Assembly (NCBI GenBank): GCA_037721215.1
Contig: JBBJNV010000007.1
Coordinates: 78,763-142,762 of the forward strand
Direction of reading: 5' to 3'
Length of the DNA: 64,000 nucleotides
Source: Gemmatimonadaceae bacterium
Lineage (GTDB): Bacteria; Gemmatimonadota; Gemmatimonadetes; Gemmatimonadales; Gemmatimonadaceae
The notes below the pieces were generated by a model that saw nothing but the letters and a program-made list of their open reading frames with translations, was not told the DNA's origin and made no database searches. The position numbers were made by a program, and so were the translations under genes. This document shows, piece by piece, positions 11,120 through 20,853 of this stretch (the stretch's first letter is position 1; each line of letters starts with the position of its first letter).

Positions 11120-12612
11120 CGAGAACTGATCGAGCGTTTGCGTACTGCCTGCAGGCGCGTGTTTCCACGAGCCTGGTATTGGCGGTCACTGGAATGGTGC
11201 TGTCAGTGACGACGGCCCCCGTGCTGCACTCCCAGGCGCCGCGACAGTGCCTCCTGCAGTATGAATCGCCGAGCGGCAATACGCGCACGACCGCCCTCGA
11301 GCTGCCAAGCAAGCGGTACAACGTATTTCAGGGGGGCGGCGTAACATATCGTTGTCAGGGTCAGGACAATACGATTAATGCCGACAGCGCGGAATACTAC
11401 GGTGATCTTAGTGTCCTCTACCTCGTTGGAAGCGTTCGGTATAACGAGACAAGGGCCAGAGTCAATTCCGACCGGATGACATACTACCAGCTGGAAGACC
11501 GCCTGCATGCAGAGGGAAACGTCGATGTGCGGCTCGAAAGCGGGACCACCATGCGCGGCCCCAACGCTGATTACTATCGCGTGTCGCCGACGAGGGCGCT
11601 GGCGCGGACTGAGGCTTCCGGCAGGCCGCGGATGTCACTTGTACAGCGGACCACGGTTGGACAGCCGGGAGAGCCCGTCGACGTCGTGGCAAACCGGATT
11701 GTCGCTGAGGGTGATGAGCTTGTCTACGCGTCAGGGCAAGTTGAGATCAACCGCCCCGACCTCATCGCCAGGGGAGACTCAGCTTTTCTTGACGGCTCGC
11801 GGGAGTTTGCGCGCCTGATGATGACACCGTCGATCGAGAGCAGGCGTGATCGTCCGTTCACGCTGAGCGGCGGAGTGATTGACTTGTTTAGCCGCAACCG
11901 CGAGCTGCAGCGCGTCGTTGCCACGCCAAAAGGCCACGCTCTCAGCCAGGACCTCGAGCTGCTGGCCGATTCCGTCGACCTCAGAATCGATGCCCGTCAG
12001 CTTCAGCGTGTGATAGCATGGGGAAAGTCCCGCGCCCGTGCGCTTTCGCCCGAGCGCGAAATAACGGCTGACTCGATTGATGCTATCATGCCTTCGCAAC
12101 GCCTTCGCGAAGTTCGGGCAACGGGAGATGCTTACGCCAATAGCAACACCGACACCATCCGTCTTGCAACGCGTGAACGGGACTGGATCCGCGGTGACAC
12201 CATTGTTGCGGAGTTTGACAGCATCCCGGCCGCCGACACTGCAAGAAGACCGCAGGCGAAGCGCATCGTTTCGACAGGTAATGCAAGATCTTTCTATCAG
12301 ATCGCCGGCAACACTCCCGGAATTCGGCAGCCGAACATCAACTACGTCCGCGGACGGGTGATCACCATACTGTTCGCGGACAAGGCGGTGAACGTCGTCA
12401 GCGTTCTAGATCAGGCCAGCGGCCTCTACCTCGAACCGACGATCGGGAACGTTCGCGGCGCGCAACCGGACGGACCTTTACCGGCGCGCGACGTCCAGAC
12501 ACCTGCACCCGGCCGCGGCACTCAAACACCTGCACCGGGTCGCGGCAGCCAGACACCTGCACCGGCTCCGACGCGCACACCCGCGACTCCCATACGCAGG
12601 CGCATTCAGTGA
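11116..12612 (+). CDS. Large LptA/OstA-like periplasmic LPS-transport protein
   Basis: The 498-residue protein has an N-terminal signal sequence (to about residue 40, ending LHSQA) and then successive OstA/LptA-type beta repeats, seen as segments such as [70 protein letters not shown] and [19 protein letters not shown]. coli LptA has about 185 residues, so this is more than twice as long and could form a longer bridge by itself. The C-terminus is a low-complexity tail with a 9-residue repeat QTPAPGRGT. It overlaps lptC and lptB by 4 bases each. It is LptA-like by fold pattern and position; equivalence to LptA is inferred. Confidence 0.78.
   Translation: MTRTDRAFAYCLQARVSTSLVLAVTGMVLSVTTAPVLHSQAPRQCLLQYESPSGNTRTTALELPSKRYNVFQGGGVTYRCQGQDNTINADSAEYYGDLSVLYLVGSVRYNETRARVNSDRMTYYQLEDRLHAEGNVDVRLESGTTMRGPNADYYRVSPTRALARTEASGRPRMSLVQRTTVGQPGEPVDVVANRIVAEGDELVYASGQVEINRPDLIARGDSAFLDGSREFARLMMTPSIESRRDRPFTLSGGVIDLFSRNRELQRVVATPKGHALSQDLELLADSVDLRIDARQLQRVIAWGKSRARALSPEREITADSIDAIMPSQRLREVRATGDAYANSNTDTIRLATRERDWIRGDTIVAEFDSIPAADTARRPQAKRIVSTGNARSFYQIAGNTPGIRQPNINYVRGRVITILFADKAVNVVSVLDQASGLYLEPTIGNVRGAQPDGPLPARDVQTPAPGRGTQTPAPGRGSQTPAPAPTRTPATPIRRRIQ
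12496..12576 (+). repeat. 27-bp tandem repeat encoding [10 protein letters not shown], about 2.5 copies
   Basis: Two full 27-base units (12496-12522 and 12523-12549) and the first half of a third (from 12550) lie in frame near the 3' end of the LptA-like gene. Each unit encodes QTPAPGRG plus T or S. The copies differ mainly at third codon positions, so they are not a fresh duplication. The result is an extended Pro/Arg/Gly tail. Confidence 0.85.
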
Positions 12613-13829
12613 ATTCGCCGGATCTGCCAGCACGCATTCTTGAGATCATCCGGAATCTTTCTGGCGATGAACGTTCGATGTCCATCGCCCTGGGCGCAAT
12701 TATCCGCGAAGCCGATGCCTCGGGCTCAGCGCGTTTTCACGACGTCGTCATTCGATATCGCGATGAATTTCTGCGGACGATGCGTGCCGACGGCAAGGAC
12801 GCCGAGCGTGAGGCGGGACGGCTCGGCCTCGACGAAGTGCATAGCTACCTGGCGACTTCGATACTGCCTCGTCTCACTGGCGATGGTGTGCTTCTCCAGC
12901 CCCCTGACGACCTCGACGCAGAAGGCGCAAGCATCCGTGTTGCCGAGCCTCTCTGGAGTGAGGTCGGGGCGCACCGCGGCGAGATCGCAGATGGCCTTCG
13001 TGATGCCGCTGGCCAGATTGAAATCGAGGCGCCCGGCGAAACCATTCCTCCGCCGCGCGGGAGCATTCTCGAGGCGCGTGGCCTCGTGAAAAGCTATCGG
13101 CGAAGAGCGGTTGTCAACAATGTCGCGCTGAAACTGCAACAGGGCGAAATTGTCGGTCTTCTCGGGCCCAACGGCGCGGGGAAGACCACCACGTTCTACA
13201 TGATCGTCGGGCTCATCGATCCGCAAGCCGGCCGGATTCTGCTGGACGATCAGGATATAACCGGGATGCCGATGTATAAGCGAGCCCGCAAGGGTATCGG
13301 CTATCTGTCACAGGAACCTTCGATATTCAGAAAACTCTCTGTCGAAGACAACATCCTCGCCATTCTGGAAACGCTTCCGCTGTCAAAGGTCGAGCGTCGC
13401 TCCCGGCTCGAAACGCTGCTCGATGAACTGAGCATCAAGCGGCTCCGGAAGAGCAAGGCCTATACACTATCGGGCGGTGAGCGGCGGAGACTCGAAATAA
13501 CGCGCGCGCTCGTTACCGATCCGAAGTTCATGATGCTCGACGAGCCCTTCGCTGGCGTCGATCCCATCGCGGTACACGACATTCAAACCATCGTCGCCGG
13601 CCTCCGCCACCGGGGTATCGGGGTGCTGATCAGCGACCACAATGTCGAGCAGACACTGGATATCGTCGACCGTGCGTACATTATGTTTGACGGCCAGGTA
13701 AAGGTTTCGGGCACCGTCCGAGAGCTGGTGTTCGACGACACGGTCGCGGACATCTACCTCGGTCCGACGCTCACCGCGCGACTGCGCGATCGTTTTTCCA
13801 ATATGCCGTCAGCAGGAGCCGCGCATTGA
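12609..13829 (+). CDS. lptB: LPS-export ABC ATPase LptB with a 150-residue N-terminal extension
   Basis: LptB is the cytoplasmic ATPase that drives LPS extraction through LptFG. Residues about 152-393 are a standard LptB: Walker [11 protein letters not shown] (186-195), Q-loop in YLSQEPSIF, signature [11 protein letters not shown], Walker [15 protein letters not shown]-loop [19 protein letters not shown]. Residues 1-150 are extra: predicted mostly helical and charged up to about 100 ([21 protein letters not shown] and [15 protein letters not shown]), then an acidic linker. LptB alone is about 240 residues. The extension is in the same frame with no stop, and its start GTG overlaps the LptA-like gene by 4 bases, so it is probably translated. 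I do not recognise the extra domain. Confidence 0.93.
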   Translation: MNSPDLPARILEIIRNLSGDERSMSIALGAIIREADASGSARFHDVVIRYRDEFLRTMRADGKDAEREAGRLGLDEVHSYLATSILPRLTGDGVLLQPPDDLDAEGASIRVAEPLWSEVGAHRGEIADGLRDAAGQIEIEAPGETIPPPRGSILEARGLVKSYRRRAVVNNVALKLQQGEIVGLLGPNGAGKTTTFYMIVGLIDPQAGRILLDDQDITGMPMYKRARKGIGYLSQEPSIFRKLSVEDNILAILETLPLSKVERRSRLETLLDELSIKRLRKSKAYTLSGGERRRLEITRALVTDPKFMMLDEPFAGVDPIAVHDIQTIVAGLRHRGIGVLISDHNVEQTLDIVDRAYIMFDGQVKVSGTVRELVFDDTVADIYLGPTLTARLRDRFSNMPSAGAAH

Positions 13830-15292
13830 AGCCCGGAATGAGTCAGTCCACACAGCTCAGGCAGGAGCTGAAGATCAACCCGCGGCTGTACCAGGCGATG
13901 GACCTGCTCTATATGCCGCTGCTCGACCTGCAGCAACACCTCAAACAGGAACTCCTCAACAACCCGTTCCTCGATCTTGTCGACCAGGAAGATGAAGAAG
14001 AGGACGATCAAGCCGAGCCGGAAGCACCCGCCGAAAACCCGGAGGAGAAAGAACGGGGCGACGAGATCGACTGGGAAGAAATTCTTCTCGACGGATTCGA
14101 TACTGCCGGGGGGCGACGTGAAGAATACGAAGAGCGCGAATATTACGAGCCGGTCACGGTAGCGACTCGCGATCTGAGTGACCACCTGCGCGAGCAGGTG
14201 AGCCTGCTCGCATTGAATCCCCGCGAGCTTCTGCTCGCCGACGAGTTGCTGGGCAACATCAATGACGACGGCTATCTCGCCTCCACGATTGAAGATATCG
14301 TCAGAGTGCTCAACGAGCTGATCACTCACGCGGCAGAGGAAAACGATCGTGAGATGGCGGACATCCCGCTCTACACGACGGCCGACGGCGAAGCGATGCT
14401 GAAGACGGTGCAGGAACTTGATCCCGCCGGCGTTGGGGCGCGGGACCTTCGCGAATGCCTGTTGCTTCAGCTCGAGGAAGCCGGCCTCAACCAGTCAGTA
14501 CCATATCGGCTGGTCCACGATTGCTTCGATGAGCTCATCGCTCATCGCTGGAGCGAGATTTCGAAGCGGTTTGGAATCACCGCCACCGACGTGCAGAAAG
14601 CTGCTGACGAGATAGCCAAGCTCGATCCGAAACCCGGACTGCGTTTCAGGTCGGGCGACGAAAATTATATAATTCCCGATCTCATCGTCGATAAGATCGA
14701 CGGCCACTATCACATCTTTCTGAATGACGCCAATCTACCCCGTCTCAAACTGAGTCGCGCCTACCAGGAGATCGCGCGCGACAAGAAGAAGTTCGAAGGC
14801 GAGAACAAGGAATTCATCTCGAACAAGCTCAACTCTGCGAACTGGATGATCCAGGCCATCGAGCAGCGACGGCAGACCATGCTCAAGGTCATGAACTATA
14901 TCGTCGACCGTCAGCGGGAGTTCTTCGAGAAGGGTGTACAGTTTCTCAAGCCTTTGACTCTTCGCGAGGTCGCTGAAGTGATCAACATGCACGAGTCAAC
15001 GGTGAGCCGCGTGACGAACGAGAAGTTCGTTCAGACACCCCGGGGTGTGCTGGCATTGAAATTCTTTTTTTCCTCAGGGCTCGCAACAACGGACGGTGAT
15101 GACGTATCCGCACGAGGCATCAAGGCTCAACTCGAAAAACTCGTGCAGGATGAGGATCCCAAGCATCCGCTCACAGACCAGGCGATCGTCAACATTCTCC
15201 GGGAGGACGGCGTGCAGATCGCGAGACGCACTGTCGCCAAATACCGCGATCAACTTGGAGTGCTCTCAGCCCGCATGCGCAAACGGATATGA
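13826..15292 (+). CDS. rpoN: RNA polymerase sigma-54 factor RpoN
   Basis: RpoN directs RNA polymerase to -24/-12 promoters that need an enhancer-binding activator. The 488 residues show the region I activator-interacting segment ([22 protein letters not shown] style, Gln/Leu rich), an acidic region II ([14 protein letters not shown], about 51-90), the core-binding domain, a helix-turn-helix with [14 protein letters not shown], and the RpoN box ARRTVAKYR at about 466-474. The TTG start at 13826 overlaps the lptB stop and has AGGAG at 13812-13816, 9 bases upstream. An ATG at 13838 would leave 21 bases. The lptA-lptB-rpoN order is also typical of proteobacteria. Confidence 0.96.
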   Translation: MKPGMSQSTQLRQELKINPRLYQAMDLLYMPLLDLQQHLKQELLNNPFLDLVDQEDEEEDDQAEPEAPAENPEEKERGDEIDWEEILLDGFDTAGGRREEYEEREYYEPVTVATRDLSDHLREQVSLLALNPRELLLADELLGNINDDGYLASTIEDIVRVLNELITHAAEENDREMADIPLYTTADGEAMLKTVQELDPAGVGARDLRECLLLQLEEAGLNQSVPYRLVHDCFDELIAHRWSEISKRFGITATDVQKAADEIAKLDPKPGLRFRSGDENYIIPDLIVDKIDGHYHIFLNDANLPRLKLSRAYQEIARDKKKFEGENKEFISNKLNSANWMIQAIEQRRQTMLKVMNYIVDRQREFFEKGVQFLKPLTLREVAEVINMHESTVSRVTNEKFVQTPRGVLALKFFFSSGLATTDGDDVSARGIKAQLEKLVQDEDPKHPLTDQAIVNILREDGVQIARRTVAKYRDQLGVLSARMRKRI

Positions 15293-16299
15293 CCGCGTTG
15301 CAGGTCGATCCTGCCCCGTTTACAGGAGGTACGCCGCTCACGCCTCGCACCGGTGTGCCGGTCGTCAGCGTACTCGTCCCGGCAAAGGATGAAGCCGATA
15401 ATCTGTCGCTATTCATGGAACAGGCGGCGGCGACCTTGGCCAGCGAACCAGGGAAGTACGAGGTGATTGTGGTTGACGACGGTTCCATCGACGGTACCTG
15501 GGAGGTACTTCAGTCTCTCGCCGCCCGGTATGCGTTCCTTCATCCGGCCCGTCACCGCGTGAGGCGCGGAATCGCCGAGTCTCTTCGGACGGGTTACCTG
15601 AATGCTCGCGGGTCGATTCTCGTCTTCTATCCGGCCGATCTCCAGTATCTGCCTGAAGACATTCCCAGGCTCGTTGCTCCCATCATTGCCGGTGCTTCGG
15701 ACATGGTGACCGGGTACAAGCAAGGTGAGTACGAGAAAGCGTTCGTTTCAGGAGTGTACAACAAACTCAGCCGGTCTCTGTTCAATGTCCCGGTTCGCGA
15801 CCTCAATTCGGTAAAGGCGTATCGGAGGGAAGTGATGGACTCTCTGCCCGCACGCCCGGATTGGCACCGCTACATGGTAGTCATGGCCGTCGCACAGGGC
15901 TTTTCTGTGACCGAAGTTCCGGTGCCGCTGTACCCCCGGCACGCGGGCAAATCCAAGTTCGGGCTCTGTAGAATTCCGGTTGGCGTGATCGACATGCTGG
16001 CGGTGTGGTTCGAGCTGAGATTTGCCAAAAAGCCGTTGCTGCTTTTCGGGATGCTTGGCGCCGGACTTTTCCTGATTGGCGTTCTCGCGGGTATTTCAGC
16101 GCTGCTATGGCTGATTTTCGCGGATGAAGGGGTGCGGGCCGTGTGGACGTTGATTCAGAGTTGTCTCATCCTTGGAAGCGTTTTCTTCGCCACTGGCTTC
16201 ATCGGAGAACTTGTTGCCGCACAACGCGCAGAGACTCGCGAGCTTCGCGCGCGAATCGAGGAGCTGGCGCAGGGAAGGGACGGAAACCTGACCCGATAG
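15289..16299 (+). CDS. Polyprenyl-phosphate glycosyltransferase (GT2, DPM1-like) with C-terminal membrane helices
   Basis: The 336-residue protein has a GT-A catalytic domain (SVLVPAKDEADNL, IVVDDGSIDGTWEVL, a DxD-like segment FYPADLQY, and DLNSVKAYRREV) and two hydrophobic segments at about 246-310. This layout is typical of enzymes that move a sugar from a nucleotide donor onto a polyprenyl phosphate at the inner membrane. The usual ILMDADLQ-type motif is changed to LVFYPADLQYLP, so metal binding may differ. The start overlaps rpoN by 4 bases. The sugar and acceptor cannot be predicted. Confidence 0.83.
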   Translation: MTALQVDPAPFTGGTPLTPRTGVPVVSVLVPAKDEADNLSLFMEQAAATLASEPGKYEVIVVDDGSIDGTWEVLQSLAARYAFLHPARHRVRRGIAESLRTGYLNARGSILVFYPADLQYLPEDIPRLVAPIIAGASDMVTGYKQGEYEKAFVSGVYNKLSRSLFNVPVRDLNSVKAYRREVMDSLPARPDWHRYMVVMAVAQGFSVTEVPVPLYPRHAGKSKFGLCRIPVGVIDMLAVWFELRFAKKPLLLFGMLGAGLFLIGVLAGISALLWLIFADEGVRAVWTLIQSCLILGSVFFATGFIGELVAAQRAETRELRARIEELAQGRDGNLTR

Positions 16300-16302
16300 C
16301 TG

Positions 16303-17466
16303 GTGAGAGTTCTCTTTCTCACCCATTCGTTCCCGCGCTTTGCCGGCGACGCGGCCGGTTCGTTTCTTCATCGGCTTGCCTCGGCCCTCCGCGACGAGAA
16401 TGTCGACGTTCACGTCATCGCACCGGCGGCTCCGGGACTGAAGGAGTCAGAATCCGTTGACGGCATTCCTGTAGAGCGGTTCCGTTACGCCCCTCACTCG
16501 CTCGAAACGCTCGCGTACACCGGCACTATGGCGCAGGATGTGGCCGGTTCATGGACCGCGAGACTCGCGCTGCTCGGCTATATGGGCGCCGGTCTGGCGA
16601 AGTCGCTGGGCGCGCAGCGCCGATTTGCGCCTGACGTGATTCATGCGCACTGGTGGTTCCCGTCAGGGGTACTTGGCGCAGCGGTTTCGCGATATTCGCG
16701 CGCGCCGCTGGTGACGACCATGCACGGCACCGATGTCCGGCTCGCACGGAGCATCCACGTTAGCCAGCCGTTGTTCCGTAACGTGATGCGCCGGTCATCG
16801 CGCGTGACAGTTGTGTCGAGCTGGCTGGCCGCGGAAGTCATCGCGATCGTGCCCGGTATCTCTCCCATTGTTGCGCCGATGCCCATTGCAGCCGAGAAGT
16901 TCAGTCCGGGCGGCTTGCGCAAGGTGAGTCGGTTTCTTTTTGTGGGCCGTCTCAACAGGCAAAAGGGATTGCAACACCTGTTGCACGCAATGGCGCGATT
17001 GGATGACAGCGTTGAGCTCGATGTTGTGGGGAACGGACCGGACGATCGAGAGTTGAAAGCGTTAGCCGCAGCCAGCGGACTGCACGGCCGAATCACGTGG
17101 CACGGGCAACTGAACCAGAGCTTTCTGCAGGCACTTTACCGGGCAGCTACAGCGCTCATCGTTCCTTCGATTGACGAGGGGCTCGGCCTGGTTGCCGCTG
17201 AAGCATTGATGTGCGAGACGCCGGTAATTGCATTCCGATCTGGCGGGTTGACCGATGTTATCGAGCACGAGCGGACCGGGCTTTTAGCTTCCCCGGCTGA
17301 CCTGGACGAGCTTGTTGCGGCGATGATGCGTATTCTGGCACGCCCGGCGGAGGCAATCGGTTTTGGGAAAGCGGGCAGGATTGCAGCCAGCGAGTTGTTC
17401 CTGCCAGCGCCCGCCGCGCGCCGGTACGCCGCCATCTACCGCGATGCTGCCGGGCCGAAGTCTTGA
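16303..17466 (+). CDS. GT4-family glycosyltransferase (GT-B fold)
   Basis: The 387-residue protein begins with RVLFLTHSFPRFAGDAAGSF, contains HAHWWFPSGVLG and TTMHGTDVRLARS in the N-terminal Rossmann domain, and in the C-terminal domain has FVGRLNRQKGLQHLLHA and the EGLGLVAAEALMCETPVIAF nucleotide-sugar motif with its conserved glutamates. These are the marks of retaining GT4 enzymes used in LPS core, O-antigen or exopolysaccharide synthesis. Start is GTG 16303, three bases after the previous stop. The sugar specificity is unknown. Confidence 0.87.
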   Translation: MRVLFLTHSFPRFAGDAAGSFLHRLASALRDENVDVHVIAPAAPGLKESESVDGIPVERFRYAPHSLETLAYTGTMAQDVAGSWTARLALLGYMGAGLAKSLGAQRRFAPDVIHAHWWFPSGVLGAAVSRYSRAPLVTTMHGTDVRLARSIHVSQPLFRNVMRRSSRVTVVSSWLAAEVIAIVPGISPIVAPMPIAAEKFSPGGLRKVSRFLFVGRLNRQKGLQHLLHAMARLDDSVELDVVGNGPDDRELKALAAASGLHGRITWHGQLNQSFLQALYRAATALIVPSIDEGLGLVAAEALMCETPVIAFRSGGLTDVIEHERTGLLASPADLDELVAAMMRILARPAEAIGFGKAGRIAASELFLPAPAARRYAAIYRDAAGPKS

Positions 17467-18389
17467 ACCGGAATCAGCGCAACGCCTTTGTTGCAGCGCA
17501 GTGGATACTCGCTCTGGCAGTGCTTTGGTTTGCGTGGCACTCGCTCCGCGGCCAATGGAGCGAAGCGGCAGGCGGACTCCAGCATCTGCAAATCCGATGG
17601 AGCTGGGTTGCGGGCGCGACCGTCATCGTCTTCCTGACCTACGCGCTCCTCATCGAGACTTGGCGAAGGCTGCTGGTGGCGTGGTCGGCTGATCTCTCTT
17701 TCCGTACAGCCTCTCGCATCTGGTTCATATCGAACCTTGGCAAGTACATCCCGGGGAAGATCTGGTCGATCGCGGCGATGAGCATGATGGCCCGGGACAA
17801 TTCGGTTTCTCCGGTGGCGGCGGCCGGATCCTCCATTCTCATTCAGATCGTAAGCATCGCGGCAGGAATCGGGGTTGTACTCGTGACTGGCGCGCAGGCC
17901 GTCGACCGCCCGTGGCTGGCAGCGCTGATCGGCGGGGCCATGCTGGCCTCCATTGCCGCCACTCCTTATGTATTGCCCGTGATCGTTCGCCGGACGGCGC
18001 GGCTCTTCGGAAGGGAAGTGACCGTTCCCGCACTTGGCAGTGCGACAATCTGGGGCACATTTGCAAGTGCGGCTCTTTCGTGGGTTGCGTACGGAATTGC
18101 GTTTCAGTTTTTTGTGCGGGGCGTCCTTGGGGAAGCGGCTGGCGCGACAACTTCTTACGTCGCAGTTTACGCCGCATCGTACATCATTGGTTTTCTTGCG
18201 CTTTTCGCACCGGGCGGTGCTGTAGTGCGCGAGGGAGCAATGGTCGCTGGCATGCTGCGCCTTGGACTTTCCAGCCAGGCGGATGCACTGACCATCGCAA
18301 TCGCATCCCGGCTCTGGCTAACCGTCGTCGAGTTGCTGCCCGGCCTAGCATACCTCGCCATCCGGCGGGGGTCCAGCTCAACCAATTGA
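17463..18389 (+). CDS. LPG-synthase-type/AglD-like (UPF0104) integral membrane protein
   Basis: The 308-residue protein has about eight membrane segments and the conserved pattern of the lysylphosphatidylglycerol-synthase membrane domain family: an early Trp/Arg element (ETWRRLLVAW), FISNLGKYIPGKIWSI, and late LFAPGGAVVREGAMVAG. It lacks the soluble aminoacyl-transferase part of MprF. Family members without that part are often found beside glycosyltransferases and are thought to act on lipid-linked substrates or as flippases. The TTG start overlaps the GT4 stop by 4 bases. Confidence 0.8.
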   Translation: MNRNQRNAFVAAQWILALAVLWFAWHSLRGQWSEAAGGLQHLQIRWSWVAGATVIVFLTYALLIETWRRLLVAWSADLSFRTASRIWFISNLGKYIPGKIWSIAAMSMMARDNSVSPVAAAGSSILIQIVSIAAGIGVVLVTGAQAVDRPWLAALIGGAMLASIAATPYVLPVIVRRTARLFGREVTVPALGSATIWGTFASAALSWVAYGIAFQFFVRGVLGEAAGATTSYVAVYAASYIIGFLALFAPGGAVVREGAMVAGMLRLGLSSQADALTIAIASRLWLTVVELLPGLAYLAIRRGSSSTN

Positions 18390-18393
18390 TATA

Positions 18394-20853
18394 ATGGCAG
18401 AAACTACCGGCGGCAGTGCGACTATCGCGCAGGATAGCCCTTCATCGTCATCGGCTCGCAAGCCACCTTCGCGTTCTGACGTGAACGCCGCCGGCACGGC
18501 GGAGCCTCGGTGGGGCGGGATCTGGGCAGCGCTGACCTACGCCGTCTGCACGATGGTGCTGGCCTATCCTGCACTCGGGGGGAAATTTCTGGCCGGGCCG
18601 CACAGCGACCAGTTCATTGCCGGCTACGCGTTCCGCGAGTTTGGAGCGAGCACGCTGCAGGCACTGGGGCAGTTCCCGCTGTGGAACCCGTATCTGTTCG
18701 GCGGCCTCCCATTCGTTGCGGCAATGCACGGCGACATTTTTTACCCGACTTTTTTGTTGCGGATGTTGATGCCAACCGACGTTGCCATGACGTGGTCATT
18801 CATCATCCACATGTTTCTCGCGGGCCTTTTCACTTACCACTTCCTGCGCGTAAGCGGATTCGGATTTTTCGGTTCGCTGTTTGGCGGTATCGCCTACATG
18901 ATGAGCGGTCAACTCGCCTCACTGGTTTCGCCCGGCCATGACGGCAAGCTCTATGTAAGCGCACTGTTGCCCCTCTCCCTGTGGATGCTTACCCGCGGAC
19001 TTCGCGATGGAATGAAATGGAGCTGGGGAGTGCTGGCGGTTGTCATCGGCCTTGCCGTGCTCAGCCCGCACCCGCAGTTGCTCCAGTACCTCCTTCTCGC
19101 GGCAGGCGCCTACTCAATTTTCCTCGCTGTATCGACGGTGAAACGGGGGTCACTGGAGCGAAGAGATGCGTTCGTCAGGCTCGCACGGGCGCTGGGAGCG
19201 GTGATCCTCGGCATGGCGATGGGGGCAATTCAATATCTCCCGGTGAGAGAGTACGTCGCCTGGTCTCCACGAGCCGGCGGCATCTCAGACTATTCCACCG
19301 CAACGTCTTATGCGTGGCCACTGAAGGAAATCTTTGATGCGTACCTGCCGCAGTTCACGGGTATGCTCGATGCCTACTGGGGCGAGAACGGTATTCATTT
19401 TCACAGCGACTACATCGGGGTGGTAGTGCTCGTCGTTGCCGGCGCGGCCTTCTCGAAATACCGCCGCGACCCGGCCAGGGGTCAGCTCCTGTTCTGGGGG
19501 CTGACTTTTGTCATCTCGACGCTTTGGGCATTCGGTGGCGACACCCCGTTTTACCGCATTCCGTATGCGCTGGTGCCGGGCACCAGATATTTCCGCGCCC
19601 CTGAGACAGTCTTCTTCGTTGGGACCCTCGCTCTGGCTTTTCTCTCCGCAGCGGGGGTTGAAAGAATTCTGAGCGGGGAAGTGAGCCGCCGCTACGCAGT
19701 CGGCTGGCTCGTCTTTTCAGGACTGGTCGTCCTGCTCGGCTCGACCGGCGCACTGACGGCAATCGCGCAAACGCTGGCCCCCGATGCGGCTGTCGATAGC
19801 GTCGACGCGAACTCACTGCAGATGATCCTGGGAGCATGGCGATCGTTTGCATTCGTGGTAGCCGCCGTCGCGCTAATACTCTACTTCAAGCGGGGAAAGT
19901 TCTCGGTACGAGTTGCAGGGTGGGCGTTCGTGGCACTGGTTGCAGTGGATCTGTGGACCGTGATGCGGCACTACTGGATTTTTTCTCAGCCCGCCGCCAC
20001 TGTCTACGCCACCGATCCTGCGATCGACCATATCAAGTCAGAGCGCCAGCCGGTACGTGTGCTAGCCGTTGAATTCGTTCGGTCGGGCCGAGACCCCAAC
20101 CTGATTGGAGACGGATTGATGATCCACGATATCCGAACAGTGCTCGGCTATCATGGCAATCAGCTCGGGCGTTACAACGAGCTGTTGCAGAAGGATCAGG
20201 GATATCAGCAGGTTCTCAATCCGAACGTCTGGAAGCTTCTCAACGTGCGATTCCTCCTTACCAACGTGCCGGATGTGGGATCACAGGTCCCGGGTGCGCA
20301 GCTGGTGGTGGGACCGGTGACAGATGCGGCCGGCGTGACCGTATTCCTCTATCGGCTTCCGGGAGAAAACCCATATGCCTGGGTCACTCCCGTGATCGTC
20401 AAGGCGGAAGATGAAGCGGTAGGCCAGACGATACTCGACCCTCGCTTCGATGTCAGACGCGCGGCCCTTTTCGGGCCCGATGTGCCTGTCACGGCGGTAG
20501 CGAACCTGGCGGCGCTACCTGAACCGCTGCCAATCTCCACCACGGTCACTAGTTACGCCCCCGGAAAGGCGTCAATTCGGCTTTCTGCACCGGCGCCCGC
20601 AGGCGCTGCACTCATGATATCCGAGAATTACTACCCTGGATGGCGGGCTACCGCCGATGGAAAACCCGCTGTGGTCGGCCGCGCTGACTATTCACTGATG
20701 GGCGTTCAACTGCCTGTCGGCGCAACAAGTGTAGACCTGGCATTTCATAGCGAACCCTACGAGCGCGGAAAGCTGATTACATTCGTGGCTCTCGCGTTGG
20801 CGCTGGCGTTGACCGTTGCAGGCGTCGTGGCAGAACGGAGGAAGCGTGGCTGA
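18394..20853 (+). CDS. YfhO-like multi-spanning membrane protein (putative GT-C glycosyltransferase)
   Basis: The 819-residue protein has a disordered Ser/Pro-rich N-terminus (1-45), then about a dozen membrane segments to about residue 535, and a soluble periplasmic C-terminal domain before a final helix. GPHSDQFIAGYAFREFG and PLWNPYLFGGLPFVA in the first loop fit the GT-C loop of YfhO family proteins, where an acidic residue acts in transfer from a polyprenyl-phosphate sugar. The SENYYPGWRATADGKPA stretch near the C-terminus is also typical of YfhO. It lies with polyprenyl-phosphate GT2 genes on both sides, which supports a donor-transferase pairing. The acceptor is unknown. Confidence 0.8.
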   Translation: MAETTGGSATIAQDSPSSSSARKPPSRSDVNAAGTAEPRWGGIWAALTYAVCTMVLAYPALGGKFLAGPHSDQFIAGYAFREFGASTLQALGQFPLWNPYLFGGLPFVAAMHGDIFYPTFLLRMLMPTDVAMTWSFIIHMFLAGLFTYHFLRVSGFGFFGSLFGGIAYMMSGQLASLVSPGHDGKLYVSALLPLSLWMLTRGLRDGMKWSWGVLAVVIGLAVLSPHPQLLQYLLLAAGAYSIFLAVSTVKRGSLERRDAFVRLARALGAVILGMAMGAIQYLPVREYVAWSPRAGGISDYSTATSYAWPLKEIFDAYLPQFTGMLDAYWGENGIHFHSDYIGVVVLVVAGAAFSKYRRDPARGQLLFWGLTFVISTLWAFGGDTPFYRIPYALVPGTRYFRAPETVFFVGTLALAFLSAAGVERILSGEVSRRYAVGWLVFSGLVVLLGSTGALTAIAQTLAPDAAVDSVDANSLQMILGAWRSFAFVVAAVALILYFKRGKFSVRVAGWAFVALVAVDLWTVMRHYWIFSQPAATVYATDPAIDHIKSERQPVRVLAVEFVRSGRDPNLIGDGLMIHDIRTVLGYHGNQLGRYNELLQKDQGYQQVLNPNVWKLLNVRFLLTNVPDVGSQVPGAQLVVGPVTDAAGVTVFLYRLPGENPYAWVTPVIVKAEDEAVGQTILDPRFDVRRAALFGPDVPVTAVANLAALPEPLPISTTVTSYAPGKASIRLSAPAPAGAALMISENYYPGWRATADGKPAVVGRADYSLMGVQLPVGATSVDLAFHSEPYERGKLITFVALALALALTVAGVVAERRKRG

